Source: Virgibacillus siamensis
Lineage (GTDB): Bacteria; Bacillota; Bacilli; Bacillales; Amphibacillaceae
Direction: 5' to 3'
DNA length: 64,000 nt
Assembly (NCBI RefSeq): GCF_900162695.1
Contig: NZ_FUIH01000006.1
Location: 372,001-436,000, forward strand
The position numbers were made by a program, and so were the translations under genes. The notes under the pieces were generated by a model that saw only the letters and a list, made by a program, of their open reading frames with translations, had not been told where the DNA came from and did not search any database. Shown here one piece after another: positions 1-8,259 of the stretch. Positions within the stretch are counted from its first letter, which is position 1; each line of letters begins with the position of its first letter.

Positions 1-313
1 ATATGGAACATGGACGGTTGATCGCAAGTATATAAATGGAATCGGCGTAGCAATGGGAGGTTTTCTTGCAGCAGCAGCGGATATTATGATGGCCTATGCG
101 ATTTCATCCAAATTGACGGATCAGCAAGGTTTTGCATCGATTGACCTTGATACTACCTTTCACCGACCGGTTGTTGAAGGGAAAGTGGAAATGACATCAA
201 GAGTGGAACGCCTTGGCAGGACCTTGGCATATGTGGTGACGGAATTGGAACAGAACGGGAAAAAATCCGCCACCTGTGTGTCTTCCATTTTAATCAAAGA
301 TGTGGAGGAATGA
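1..313 (+). CDS. PaaI-family hotdog thioesterase, C-terminal part (5'-truncated by window edge)
   Basis: The frame is open from base 2 to the stop at 311-313, giving the last 103 residues; the start lies before the window. The stretch GIGVAMGGFLAAAADIMMAYA followed by a hydrophobic beta-rich tail (LDTTFHRPVVEGKVEMTS, then RTLAYVVTELEQNGK) is the usual pattern of the second half of a hotdog-fold acyl-CoA thioesterase of the PaaI group. In phenylacetate clusters PaaI hydrolyses dead-end CoA thioesters and so rescues free CoA. Its position next to paaX/paaA supports that role. The overlap of its stop with the next reading frame suggests co-transcription with the gene at 316. The fold is fairly clear; the substrate is inferred from context. 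Confidence 0.7.
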   Translation, partial: YGTWTVDRKYINGIGVAMGGFLAAAADIMMAYAISSKLTDQQGFASIDLDTTFHRPVVEGKVEMTSRVERLGRTLAYVVTELEQNGKKSATCVSSILIKDVEE

Positions 314-315
314 CG

Positions 316-849
316 ATGATTTATCGATATAATGCACATCAGCCGGACATCCACGAATCGGTTTTTATTGCTGATGGAGCGAAAATAATAGGGAATGTAA
401 CAATTGGGGCGGAGTCCAGTATCTGGTTTAACACTGTTATTCGGGGTGATGAAGGTCCAATCAAGATTGGCAGACGCTGCAATATTCAGGAAAATAGCAT
501 GTGCCACCTGTATGAACAGTTCCCATTAACATTGGACGATGATGTATCCATTGGCCATAATGCAATTGTTCATGGTTGTACATTGCATAAAGGTGTACTG
601 GTTGGTATGGGTGCCACTGTCCTCGATGGAGCGGAAATCGGTGATTATTCCATTATCGGTGCCAATAGTCTGATACCATCAGGGAAAAAGATACCTCCAA
701 GATCACTTGTGGTCGGTTCACCCGGAAAAGTGATTCGAACCCTGACAGATAAGGACATGGAAATGATTGAGGAAACTATATCCACCTATATGGTGAAGGG
801 GCAGGCATTTCAGAAGAAGGAAGTATTTGAAAAAATAGTAGCAAAATAA
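316..849 (+). CDS. Gamma-carbonic-anhydrase-like hexapeptide-repeat protein (PaaY/YrdA type)
   Basis: The protein is 177 aa. Repeated hexapeptide turns (GNVTIGAESSIWFNTVIRGD, IGDYSIIGANSLIPSG) form a left-handed beta helix. Candidate metal-ligand histidines lie in HLYEQF and in IGHNAIVHGCTLH. PaaY in phenylacetate clusters is a thioesterase acting on pathway dead-end CoA esters; the general family is gamma-carbonic anhydrase. Position beside paaX and the PaaI-like gene favours the PaaY role. Two starts are possible: ATG 310 overlaps the previous stop as ATGA, but the GGAGG at 304-308 is properly spaced only from ATG 316, so 316 is preferred. It converges on paaX. Confidence 0.75.
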   Translation: MIYRYNAHQPDIHESVFIADGAKIIGNVTIGAESSIWFNTVIRGDEGPIKIGRRCNIQENSMCHLYEQFPLTLDDDVSIGHNAIVHGCTLHKGVLVGMGATVLDGAEIGDYSIIGANSLIPSGKKIPPRSLVVGSPGKVIRTLTDKDMEMIEETISTYMVKGQAFQKKEVFEKIVAK

Positions 850-896
850 ATAAGCCTGTTCATGTGTAACAACTACCCCTTAGATAGAGGACAGTA

Positions 897-917
897 CTTT
901 CCGGCAGGGCCGGAAAG
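897..917. terminator. Hairpin between convergent genes, no U-tract
   Basis: A perfect 9-bp stem CTTTCCGGC/GCCGGAAAG with a 3-base loop sits between the two converging stop codons (849 and 925). Neither side has a T-run, so it may be a factor-dependent or weak terminator, or an mRNA-stabilising end. Confidence 0.4.
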
Positions 918-924
918 ACTGACC

Positions 925-1773
925 TTATTTGGTAACCTTGCTTATCTTACCAAGCTCAAAAACGGATTCAAAAAAGCGGTTGGCCGGACTCTGCAGCAGT
1001 TGATAATAGTCGGTAAACAGCGATGCAGCTGAATCACCAAGCCATTTTTCCGGCAGCAGTTCACCGGGCAAGTTTGGGTCAATAAACAAAAACTTTCTAT
1101 ATTGATGAACCAGCATCGCAGCCTTTACAAAACAGCTTCCATCACTGATTTCACCTTTTTCAATTTTCGGCTTATCAATGACATATCGCTGGCTATAGTC
1201 CCGAATGAACTCCGAATAACGGTCGTTCACATCATCGATATCCCAGCACTTTGTGACAAGTTCCTGATTAGTACTCATCCCCTCATATGTCGAGCGGAAG
1301 AAAGATACATAATCAGCAATTTCATATTTTTCAACGAGTCGGTTTATTTGATCTTCCAGTGGATTCGGGGTAATCCAGCAGCTGTTGGATAATAAGCCGA
1401 AGCCGCTCCAAACGAGTTCTTTACGTAATTCATCACGAAGATGCCTTTTGTTTTCCGGGATGGTGTACACAAGCATACGCCACATCCCATCCCAGGAAGG
1501 CGACTTGGACTTGTAAATCCGTTTGGACGCTTCCTCCATCCGCGCTTTTCCCCGTTCCGTCAGCGAGTAGTAACTTTTATTTCCAATTTTTTCAGATTGG
1601 ATCCAGCCCTGTTTATTCATCCGGGAAATTGCTGCCCGTACACTCATTTCATTGTGGCCGAATTCTTTCAGCAATCGAATAAGACTGCCGATCCAGATGA
1701 CATTTCCATGATGTCTGATGTAATCACCGTAAAGCGTGAATATCATGGAACGTGTATTAAATTGTTTTTCCAT
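925..1773 (-). CDS. paaX: PaaX-type transcriptional repressor of phenylacetate catabolism
   Basis: The protein is 282 aa. The N-terminal part (FTLYGDYIRHHGNVIWIGSLIRLL, then MSVRAAISRMNKQGWI) is the winged-helix DNA-binding domain of PaaX; the rest has the PaaX central and C-terminal pattern (SWDGMWRMLVYTIPE and the FVKAAMLVHQYRKFLFIDPNLP region). PaaX represses paa genes and is released by phenylacetyl-CoA. A longer frame runs to 1806, but AAAGGA stands just before ATG 1773, which is therefore the likely start. It is transcribed divergently from paaA, with likely operators in the intervening 268 bp. Confidence is high because family, context and divergent orientation agree. Confidence 0.92.
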   Translation of the reverse strand: MEKQFNTRSMIFTLYGDYIRHHGNVIWIGSLIRLLKEFGHNEMSVRAAISRMNKQGWIQSEKIGNKSYYSLTERGKARMEEASKRIYKSKSPSWDGMWRMLVYTIPENKRHLRDELRKELVWSGFGLLSNSCWITPNPLEDQINRLVEKYEIADYVSFFRSTYEGMSTNQELVTKCWDIDDVNDRYSEFIRDYSQRYVIDKPKIEKGEISDGSCFVKAAMLVHQYRKFLFIDPNLPGELLPEKWLGDSAASLFTDYYQLLQSPANRFFESVFELGKISKVTK

Positions 1774-1981
1774 GCTATGTTCCTTTCTATATGAATTGAA
1801 TTGCAACGTTTATCTTCAAATTAGACAGTACTTTTATAAATGTGATTAAAACTTAACGGTAAATAGAAATTCGTAATATTAATCGTAAAGTTTTTCAGTA
1901 TATCTGTCAAACAAATAACCGCCGTAACCAGCTTCTTCCATTAAAATAATGGACACTATTCAAACATTTACAAAATTGATA

Positions 1982-2016
1982 TTGAATAACATATAACGTT
2001 TTGATACAATAACGTT
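1982..2016 (+). promoter_or_regulatory. paaA promoter with repeated ATAACGTT boxes (candidate PaaX operator)
   Basis: TTGAAT (1982-1987) and TACAAT (2005-2010) are separated by 17 bp, a good sigma-A pattern 32 bp before paaA. The octamer ATAACGTT occurs at 1993-2000 inside the spacer and again at 2009-2016 directly after the -10, 16 bp apart; AACGTT is itself a palindrome. A further AACGTT lies at 1805-1810 near the paaX side. The placement would let a bound repressor block RNA polymerase. Assignment to PaaX is inference from position. Confidence 0.55.
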
Positions 2017-2041
2017 AATAAAGCGTAATAAGGGGGATGGA

Positions 2042-3034
2042 ATGATGTACAATTACATTCCGGATGGGGACTTTGTATCGGATGACTATTCTGAAGCGGA
2101 TCAGCAGAAATATGAAGCGTTTATGAAAAGAATTGAAGCAGGCGAAAAAATTGAAGCCGATGACTGGATGCCTGATGACTACCGGCAGGCACTTATCAAA
2201 CTTATTTCCATGCATGGAATTAGTGAGATTATGGGCGCGCTGCCTGAAAAAGAATGGGTTCCGAAAGCGCCGACATTGAAGCGGAAACTCGGCATCATGG
2301 CAAAGGTGCAGGATGAGATGGGTCATGGTCAGCTGCTGCTTCGGGTGGCGGAAGATTTGATGAAGCCATATGGCAAAACGAGAGAAAATCTGATGGAGGA
2401 TCTGCTGAGTGGTGATTTGAAGTTCCATAACGTCTTTCACATGCCGACAAAAACATGGGCAGATGCAGGCATGGTAGGCTGGATGGTTGATGGAGCAGCA
2501 ATCATTTCCCAGACAAATATGCTGGACGCATCATATGGACCGTATCAGCGTGCACTCCAACGCATTTGTGCGGAAGAGGTTTTTCACGCACAGCATGGTG
2601 AAGCAATCATCATGGCACTTGCAGAAGGGAATGAATATCAGCGGGGAATTCTGCAGGAGTCCCTCAACCGCTGGTGGCCGGCACTTTTAATGTTCTTTGG
2701 TCCGCCGTCAGCAGACACAACCGGATCATCCAAACAGGATATTATGATTAAATACCGGATCCGGAAAAGCAATAACGAAGAATTGCGTCAGGCATTTTTG
2801 GATAAATACTTACCGCGCGCCTTTTCATTGGGATTAACGGTTCCCGATGACACGATTCATTACGACGACGAAAAGGAACAATGGATTTATCAGCAGCCGG
2901 ATTGGGCGGAATTTAAGAAAATTATAAAGAATAACGGACCAAGGTCGAAAGAACGGCTCCGTTTACGGGAAATTGCCTATGAAAAAAATCGCTGGGTGCG
3001 ACAGGCGCTGATCCCGCAGGAAATGCCTTCATAG
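2042..3034 (+). CDS. paaA: 1,2-phenylacetyl-CoA epoxidase, catalytic subunit PaaA
   Basis: The protein is 330 aa, the usual size. It carries paired diiron ligand motifs, QDEMGHGQ near residue 92 and AEEVFHAQHG near residue 180, in the ferritin-like helical fold of bacterial multicomponent monooxygenases. PaaA is the oxygen-activating alpha subunit that converts phenylacetyl-CoA to its 1,2-epoxide, working with PaaB, PaaC and PaaD. The gene has ATG codons at 2042 and 2045 behind AAGGGGG; either could be used. It is the first gene of a long operon that appears to run to 11135, under the promoter and boxes at 1982-2016. Confidence 0.95.
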   Translation: MMYNYIPDGDFVSDDYSEADQQKYEAFMKRIEAGEKIEADDWMPDDYRQALIKLISMHGISEIMGALPEKEWVPKAPTLKRKLGIMAKVQDEMGHGQLLLRVAEDLMKPYGKTRENLMEDLLSGDLKFHNVFHMPTKTWADAGMVGWMVDGAAIISQTNMLDASYGPYQRALQRICAEEVFHAQHGEAIIMALAEGNEYQRGILQESLNRWWPALLMFFGPPSADTTGSSKQDIMIKYRIRKSNNEELRQAFLDKYLPRAFSLGLTVPDDTIHYDDEKEQWIYQQPDWAEFKKIIKNNGPRSKERLRLREIAYEKNRWVRQALIPQEMPS

Positions 3035-3067
3035 GTTGAAATATCAAGGATTGAAAGGGGAGTTACG

Positions 3068-3427
3068 ATGGGAAAACAGGATGAATCGAAATTTTATAAG
3101 GAATATGAAGTGTTCAGCAAGAAAAGTGTAAAAGCACCGGTCCAGCACCAATTCAGCCTGCTTGCACCAAATGATGAGATGGCAATGATGATGGCGCAGG
3201 AAAACTTTATGCGCCGGGAAGATGTGCTGGATGTTTGGGTTGTGCAGCGGAAACATATACGTTCGATGACAAGTGAGGAACGTACAACCTGGACGAAACG
3301 GCTGGATAATAAACAATACCGGACAACAAAAGGATACGGCTATTTGCGTAAGAAATGGCGTGAAAAAGAGCAGGGAATGCTTGACGAAAAAGAGATCATG
3401 TCGTGGAAAGAGGTGAAGAAATCGTGA
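3068..3427 (+). CDS. paaB: 1,2-phenylacetyl-CoA epoxidase subunit PaaB
   Basis: The protein is 119 aa. YEVFSKKSVKAPVQHQFSLL, then ALMMAQENFMRRED-like and VWVVQRKHI segments, are the characteristic PaaB pattern. PaaB is a small structural subunit that bridges PaaA-PaaC heterodimers. It lies 33 bp after paaA and its stop overlaps the GTG start of paaC, so translation is probably coupled. The C-terminal tail (from about residue 80) is lysine-rich and longer than in E. coli PaaB. Confidence 0.93.
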   Translation: MGKQDESKFYKEYEVFSKKSVKAPVQHQFSLLAPNDEMAMMMAQENFMRREDVLDVWVVQRKHIRSMTSEERTTWTKRLDNKQYRTTKGYGYLRKKWREKEQGMLDEKEIMSWKEVKKS

Positions 3428-4242
3428 CGGATAAAGTGGAATCTGCCGAGCAGGCAAAACAGAATAAGGATTATTTGAATGCAATAACAGAATTGCTTTA
3501 CCAGCTTGCGGATGATGAGTTTATTGTGGCATTCCGGGGATCTGAATGGCTCGGTCTTGCACCGCATATTGAGGAAGATGTTGCTTTTTCATCCATTACT
3601 CAAAATACGATGGGGCATGCGAATATGTACTTCGCGCTTTTGGAGGAGTTGGGGGAAGGTGAAATTGACTTCCTTGCCCATGAGCGGCCGGCGGAAGAAC
3701 GGAGAAATGCCGTTTTTCTTGAGAAAAGAAACGGGGATGGAAACTATTTGGAGGAGCCGTATTTTGATTGGGCATTAGCTGTTGTGCGGCAGTATTTCTA
3801 TGAGACTCTAAAAAAGATTAAATTGGAGGCACTTACAGAAAGTTCCTATGTTCCACTGGCAAATGTCGCCCGGAAAGTGTTGATGGAGCAGATCTATCAT
3901 CTGGCACATTGGAAGCTATGGATGCAACAGCTGCAGCATTCAAGTGAAGAGGCGCATTCCAGAATTCAGACAAGAGTGGAAGAGGCATGGGGAGTCTTTG
4001 GTGATGCGTTTAAATTGGGGCCAAAGGGGCCTGAGATTGTGAACAATCAGTTGATTGCCAGTGAGGAGTTTATAAAAAAGCAATGGAAGAAGGAAGTGGA
4101 ATCTGTACTTGTATCCCCGCCCGCCGGAATGCCCGAATGCGGACTCGGCAATGGGCGGAATCAGGAACATACAGCAGACATCCATCAGGCAATCGCGACT
4201 TTTTCAGAAGTTTATGCCAGTGATAAAAAAGCGGTTTGGTAG
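3424..4242 (+). CDS. paaC: 1,2-phenylacetyl-CoA epoxidase structural subunit PaaC
   Basis: The protein is 272 aa and all-helical, with LYQLADDEFIVAFRGSEWLGLAPHIEEDVAFSSI at the N-terminus and the later YHLAHWKLWMQQL segment typical of PaaC. PaaC pairs with PaaA in the epoxidase core and is a degenerate ferritin-like subunit without a full diiron site. The frame is open from a GTG at 3403, but AGAGGTGA at 3409-3416 is correctly spaced from GTG 3424, which also overlaps the paaB stop by 4 bp, so 3424 is chosen. It is followed after 36 bp by paaD. Confidence 0.93.
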   Translation: MTDKVESAEQAKQNKDYLNAITELLYQLADDEFIVAFRGSEWLGLAPHIEEDVAFSSITQNTMGHANMYFALLEELGEGEIDFLAHERPAEERRNAVFLEKRNGDGNYLEEPYFDWALAVVRQYFYETLKKIKLEALTESSYVPLANVARKVLMEQIYHLAHWKLWMQQLQHSSEEAHSRIQTRVEEAWGVFGDAFKLGPKGPEIVNNQLIASEEFIKKQWKKEVESVLVSPPAGMPECGLGNGRNQEHTADIHQAIATFSEVYASDKKAVW

Positions 4243-4278
4243 ATTTCAGGGGGTACTTTTGACAAGAAGGGGGATGTG

Positions 4279-4791
4279 ATGCATGTGAAACAGCAGCGAA
4301 ATGAAGTTTATGCCGTATTAAGGACGGTTGATGACCCGGAACTTCCCACGGTAAGTGTCTATGATTTGGGGATGGTTCATGATCTTTCAATTGACGGTGC
4401 GGATGTATCTATTTCAATGGTACCGACTTTTGCAGGGTGTCCCGCCCTTGATATTATCGAAAAAGATGTCAAAAAGGCGGTCGAACAAATCGGGTGGGTC
4501 AATACATGCGATGTGGCATTTTCATTTCAGTATGAGTGGACGACTGATGCCATTACAGTTACGGGGAAAGAGAATCTGAAAAAACATGGAATTGCCCCGC
4601 CTCCCGAAGATTATATTCCGGGCGAGCAATGGACAGTCAATTGTCCTTATTGTAATTCGGAGTATACGTCGATAGAAAATGTTTTCGGACCGACTGCATG
4701 CAGAAGTATTTTGTATTGTATGGGATGCAGAAATCCATTTGAGGCAATGAAGCCGGTTATCAAAACAACAGCCGGAGAAAAAAGCGGCTGA
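4279..4791 (+). CDS. paaD: PaaD, MIP18/DUF59-family protein of the epoxidase cluster
   Basis: The protein is 170 aa. The N-terminal DUF59 (MIP18) domain contains the DDPELPTVSVYDLGMV segment, typical of iron-sulfur assembly factors. The C-terminus is a zinc-ribbon-like region with CPYC near residue 117 and CMGC near residue 152. PaaD is needed for an active epoxidase, probably for metal-cluster insertion. A GTG at 4276 is also in frame; ATG 4279 is better spaced from AAGAAGGGGG (4264-4273). In E. coli the next gene would be the reductase paaE; here it is an EthD-family gene. Confidence 0.92.
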   Translation: MHVKQQRNEVYAVLRTVDDPELPTVSVYDLGMVHDLSIDGADVSISMVPTFAGCPALDIIEKDVKKAVEQIGWVNTCDVAFSFQYEWTTDAITVTGKENLKKHGIAPPPEDYIPGEQWTVNCPYCNSEYTSIENVFGPTACRSILYCMGCRNPFEAMKPVIKTTAGEKSG

Positions 4792-4812
4792 AATAAATAA
4801 GGAGGAACTAAA

Positions 4813-5118
4813 ATGACAAAATTGATTGCGCTGTACAAACAACCGGAGAACAAGGAAAAATTTGATGAACATTACTTTAATGTGCATACACCGATTACGA
4901 AGGAAATCCCGGGTCTCCGGGAGATGAAAGTAACCAAAATTGTTGGCTCGCCAATGGGAAAGAGTGATTATTATTTACTCTGTGAAATGTTTTACGATGA
5001 CCAGGATTCATTACAAAAAGCAATGAAAACAGATGAAGGAAAAGCTTCCGGAAAAGATGTGATGCAATTTGCGGGTGATCTTGTAACGTTAATGATTGGT
5101 GAGGAACTCGATGGGTAG
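4813..5118 (+). CDS. EthD-domain small protein
   Basis: The protein is 101 aa, matching the EthD ferredoxin-like dimeric alpha+beta barrel: KLIALYKQPENKEKFDEHYF at the start, a VHTPITKEIPGL segment, and a C-terminal AGDLVTLMIGEE strand. EthD was first noted beside an ether-degrading P450 system; its biochemical role is unsettled. Here it occupies the place where paaE stands in E. coli, with GGAGG 10 bp before its ATG, and it overlaps the next gene by 8 bp. It may serve in epoxide or oxepin handling, or as an accessory to the epoxidase, but nothing in the sequence shows catalysis and it has no flavin or Fe-S motif. Confidence 0.75.
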   Translation: MTKLIALYKQPENKEKFDEHYFNVHTPITKEIPGLREMKVTKIVGSPMGKSDYYLLCEMFYDDQDSLQKAMKTDEGKASGKDVMQFAGDLVTLMIGEELDG

Positions 5119-5887
5119 TTACGAACATATCAACGTTACCAGGGAGGATGGCATTGGCGTAATACAGCTTGACAGACCAAACGTTTCCAATGCATTGAAT
5201 CGGCAGATGGTCGATGAAATCGTCGGGGAAATGGAAATGCTTGACCGTGACGAAACAATCCGCGTCATTGTCGTGAAGGGGCACGACAAATTTTTTGCAG
5301 CAGGTGCGGATATTGGAGAAATGGCAGCGGAGCGGCCGATGTCGCTTGAACTTCTGGACCCATTTGCTGTATGGGACAGGATGACGCTGATAAAGAAACC
5401 GTTAATTGCCTCTGTCAATGGCTTTGCGCTTGGCGGCGGGTTTGAACTTGCCTTGCATTGTGATTTGATCATTTCCGGTGAAAAAGCAAAATTCGGTTTT
5501 CCGGAAGTAAAGCTCGGCGTTATGCCTGGAGCAGGGGGAACACAGTTTTTAACAAAGGCAATGGGGCGCAGGAAAGCACTCGAATGGATCTGGCTTGGAG
5601 AATTTATGAGCGCGGCAGAGGCAGAGAAATTTGGTGTGATTAACCGGGTAGTTGCTCCGGAAATGTTGGATGAAGAAACTATAAGATTGGCAAAGCAATT
5701 GACGAAACAGGCGCCAATTTCATTAAGACTCATCAAAGAAGCAGTACATAAAGCGGAAGAACTTTCCTTAATGGATGGGATGAAACTGGAGCGAAAGAAT
5801 TTTTACCTGGCATTCGACTCGGAAGATCAGAAAGAGGGCATGCAGGCATTTATGGATAAACGCCCGCCTTCGTTCAAAGGGGAGTAA
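5111..5887 (+). CDS. Enoyl-CoA hydratase (PaaF-like, 2,3-dehydroadipyl-CoA hydratase candidate)
   Basis: This 258-aa crotonase-fold protein has both catalytic glutamates of true hydratases: one in ALGGGFELALHCD and one in FPEVKLGVMPGAGGTQ. The oxyanion-hole segment FFAAGADIGEM is intact. A hydratase with both Glu residues fits hydration of 2,3-dehydroadipyl-CoA or a related intermediate. The start ATG 5111 is preceded by TGAGGA and overlaps the EthD gene by 8 bp; a longer frame from 5096 lacks a good ribosome site. Three crotonase genes lie in this operon, so the exact step of each is inferred. Confidence 0.85.
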   Translation: MGSYEHINVTREDGIGVIQLDRPNVSNALNRQMVDEIVGEMEMLDRDETIRVIVVKGHDKFFAAGADIGEMAAERPMSLELLDPFAVWDRMTLIKKPLIASVNGFALGGGFELALHCDLIISGEKAKFGFPEVKLGVMPGAGGTQFLTKAMGRRKALEWIWLGEFMSAAEAEKFGVINRVVAPEMLDEETIRLAKQLTKQAPISLRLIKEAVHKAEELSLMDGMKLERKNFYLAFDSEDQKEGMQAFMDKRPPSFKGE

Positions 5888-5890
5888 ACA

Positions 5891-6676
5891 ATGGAGCGTG
5901 AAGGCTATCAAACGATAACGTATTTTCCGGAGAACAGTATTGCAATGATTACGCTGAACCGGCCAAAAGCGTATAACGCATTTACGGCTGACATGAATAA
6001 GGAAATCACACATGCATTAAAGGCTGCAGCTAAAAATGATGCCATTCGGTGTGTTGTGATTACCGGCAGTGGTAAGGCTTTCTGTGCCGGTGAGGATTTG
6101 GGCGGGGTGGATGAGAATACCAACCATGCTGAATTTCTTAGAAGACGCTATCATCCTATGATGAAGGCCATCAATGATTTTCCCAAACCGATTATTGCAG
6201 CGGTAAACGGTACAGCGGCAGGGGCGGGAATGAGTCTGGCGCTTGCAGCGGATTTCAGACTGGTACAGCCCGGGACAAAGTTTGTCAGTGCATTTATGAA
6301 TATCGGACTTGTTCCGGATTCAGGCTTTATGTATATGCTTCCGCGCTTAATTGGTTACGCAAAGGCGCTTGAAATAGCGGTGCTGGGAAAACCGATTACC
6401 GGTGATGAAGCATTAGCGCTCGGGTTGGCAACAAAAGTGATTGAACCGGAAGACTGGGACGAACAGGTGCAGCAATTTTCCGGAAAAATTGCCGCAATGC
6501 CTACCAAAGCATTTTCACTGATTAAACGTTACATGCTGGATGGAATGGAGCAATCATATGAAGCGTTTTTGGATAAGGAAGCACAGGCACAGCGGATTGC
6601 CGGTATGTCCGGTGATCATCAGGAGGGGTTAAAGGCGTTTCAGGAAAAACGAAAACCGGAATTCAGCGGCAACTAA
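5891..6676 (+). CDS. paaG: Crotonase-fold isomerase, PaaG-like (ring-epoxide/oxepin-CoA isomerase)
   Basis: The protein is 261 aa. It lacks the hydratase glutamates: the first position reads GTAAGAGMSLALAADF and the second MNIGLVPDSGFMYMLPR. The aspartate in GLVPDSG is the feature of PaaG-type isomerases, which convert ring-1,2-epoxyphenylacetyl-CoA to oxepin-CoA and also shift double bonds later in the pathway. The FCAGEDLGGV loop supplies the oxyanion hole. It starts 3 bp after the preceding gene and is followed by the aldehyde dehydrogenase. Confidence 0.85.
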   Translation: MEREGYQTITYFPENSIAMITLNRPKAYNAFTADMNKEITHALKAAAKNDAIRCVVITGSGKAFCAGEDLGGVDENTNHAEFLRRRYHPMMKAINDFPKPIIAAVNGTAAGAGMSLALAADFRLVQPGTKFVSAFMNIGLVPDSGFMYMLPRLIGYAKALEIAVLGKPITGDEALALGLATKVIEPEDWDEQVQQFSGKIAAMPTKAFSLIKRYMLDGMEQSYEAFLDKEAQAQRIAGMSGDHQEGLKAFQEKRKPEFSGN

Positions 6677-6703
6677 ACGATCATAAACAGGGGAGGAATT
6701 TTT

Positions 6704-8227
6704 GTGACACAAACAGCAAATAAAGAACTGATAACTGAAGTCGGAGATATGAAACGGGATCATTATGCAATGGTTATTAACGGAGAACGCGTGGAAGGCG
6801 GTGCCGGTGAAACATTTGAAACATACGACCCGGCAAAAGGTGAGATGCTGGCTACTGTTGCAAAGGCACATGAGGAAGACGCAGAAAAAGCAGTTCAGGC
6901 TGCCCGGAATGCATTTGACCATGGAAAATGGCGCAAGTATCCCGTTGGCAAACGTTCGCGAGTGCTGAATAATATTGCCGGGATTATGCGGAAACGGTTC
7001 AAAGAGCTGATTGAAATGGAAGTTTTGAACAGCGGTAAGTCGATTGGAGCAGCCCAGGTTCAGGTTAATCAGGCTATTGAGGATTTTGAATTTTATGCAG
7101 GGGCCATTGTCGGCCATCGCGGTAATGTGAATAATATGCCATATGGATTTTTCAACTATACACATAAAGAACCTGTCGGCGTGTGTGCGCAGATTATCCC
7201 GTGGAATTATCCGATGATGATGGCAGCATGGAAGATTGCACCGGCACTTGCAGCGGGATGTTCTGTTGTTGTAAAGCCAGCGAGTCTTACGCCGGTAACT
7301 GCAATCCTTCTGAATGAAATTTGCCATGAAGCAGGCGTTCCAGAGGGAGTTGTTAATACAGTTCCGGGTTCCGGCCAGGTTGTAGGGGATTATCTTGTGC
7401 AGCATGAGGATGTTAACAAGGTGGCATTTACAGGTTCGACGCCAACCGGAAAAGATATTATGGGCAAAGCATCAGATACATTAAAACGTATTACGCTTGA
7501 ACTTGGCGGAAAATCGCCAAACATCGTATTCGAAGATGCAGACATGGAAGCGGCCGTTGCAGGATCTCTGTTTGGTATATTTTTCAATACCGGACAATCG
7601 TGTGAAGCACGGTCACGCATGTTCGTGCACGAATCTATTTATGATGAATTTATGGAACGGTTTATTGAAAAAACGAAAAAACTGAAGTCCGGCGACCCAT
7701 TTGATAAAGGGACCCATTTAGGTTCTATCATCAGCAGGGATCAGGTTGATGTGATCGATGGTTATGTTCAGTCTGCCAGGGATGAAGGTGCAACCATTGT
7801 AACAGGCGGAAAAGTTATGCATGTGGAAGGGTTTGAAAATGGTCACTGGTATGAGCCGACTGTCATTACTGATGTAACACCGGATATGAAAGCTGTCCAA
7901 GAAGAAATTTTTGGACCGGTTGTTGTCGTTGAGAAATTCACTGATGAAAAGGAAGTTGTCAAACGGGCGAACGACACAAAATATGGACTTGGATCAGCGA
8001 TTTGGACGACGAATCAGGCACGGGCAACCCGTGTTGCACATCAGATTCAGGCCGGAATTGTTATGGTAAACAGTCCATTTTCCGCATTTCCGGGAACCCC
8101 GTTCGGAGGGTATAAGGAATCCGGATTCGGCAGGGAATTGGCGGTTGAATCGCTTGATCTGTATATGGAGGATAAAAGTGTTCTTTCATACTATGGTTCC
8201 AAGCCATTGAATCCATTCGGCATTTAA
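6704..8227 (+). CDS. NAD(P)-dependent aldehyde dehydrogenase of the paa operon
   Basis: The protein is 507 aa. Class-wide motifs are present: IIPWNYPMMMAAWKIAPAL, FTGSTPTGKDI, the catalytic Glu in LELGGKSPNI and the nucleophilic Cys in FNTGQSCEARSR, then EIFGPVV. E. coli uses PaaZ, a fusion of aldehyde dehydrogenase and oxepin-CoA hydrolase; here a stand-alone dehydrogenase lies in the operon and may oxidise the ring-opened semialdehyde while a separate crotonase opens the ring. Betaine-aldehyde dehydrogenase-like annotation is an alternative by similarity alone, but operon context argues against it. It starts at GTG 6704 behind GGGGAGGA. Confidence 0.85.
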   Translation: MTQTANKELITEVGDMKRDHYAMVINGERVEGGAGETFETYDPAKGEMLATVAKAHEEDAEKAVQAARNAFDHGKWRKYPVGKRSRVLNNIAGIMRKRFKELIEMEVLNSGKSIGAAQVQVNQAIEDFEFYAGAIVGHRGNVNNMPYGFFNYTHKEPVGVCAQIIPWNYPMMMAAWKIAPALAAGCSVVVKPASLTPVTAILLNEICHEAGVPEGVVNTVPGSGQVVGDYLVQHEDVNKVAFTGSTPTGKDIMGKASDTLKRITLELGGKSPNIVFEDADMEAAVAGSLFGIFFNTGQSCEARSRMFVHESIYDEFMERFIEKTKKLKSGDPFDKGTHLGSIISRDQVDVIDGYVQSARDEGATIVTGGKVMHVEGFENGHWYEPTVITDVTPDMKAVQEEIFGPVVVVEKFTDEKEVVKRANDTKYGLGSAIWTTNQARATRVAHQIQAGIVMVNSPFSAFPGTPFGGYKESGFGRELAVESLDLYMEDKSVLSYYGSKPLNPFGI

Positions 8228-8259
8228 TTACCAGAAAAAAATAGAAAGGAAGTTTTGCC

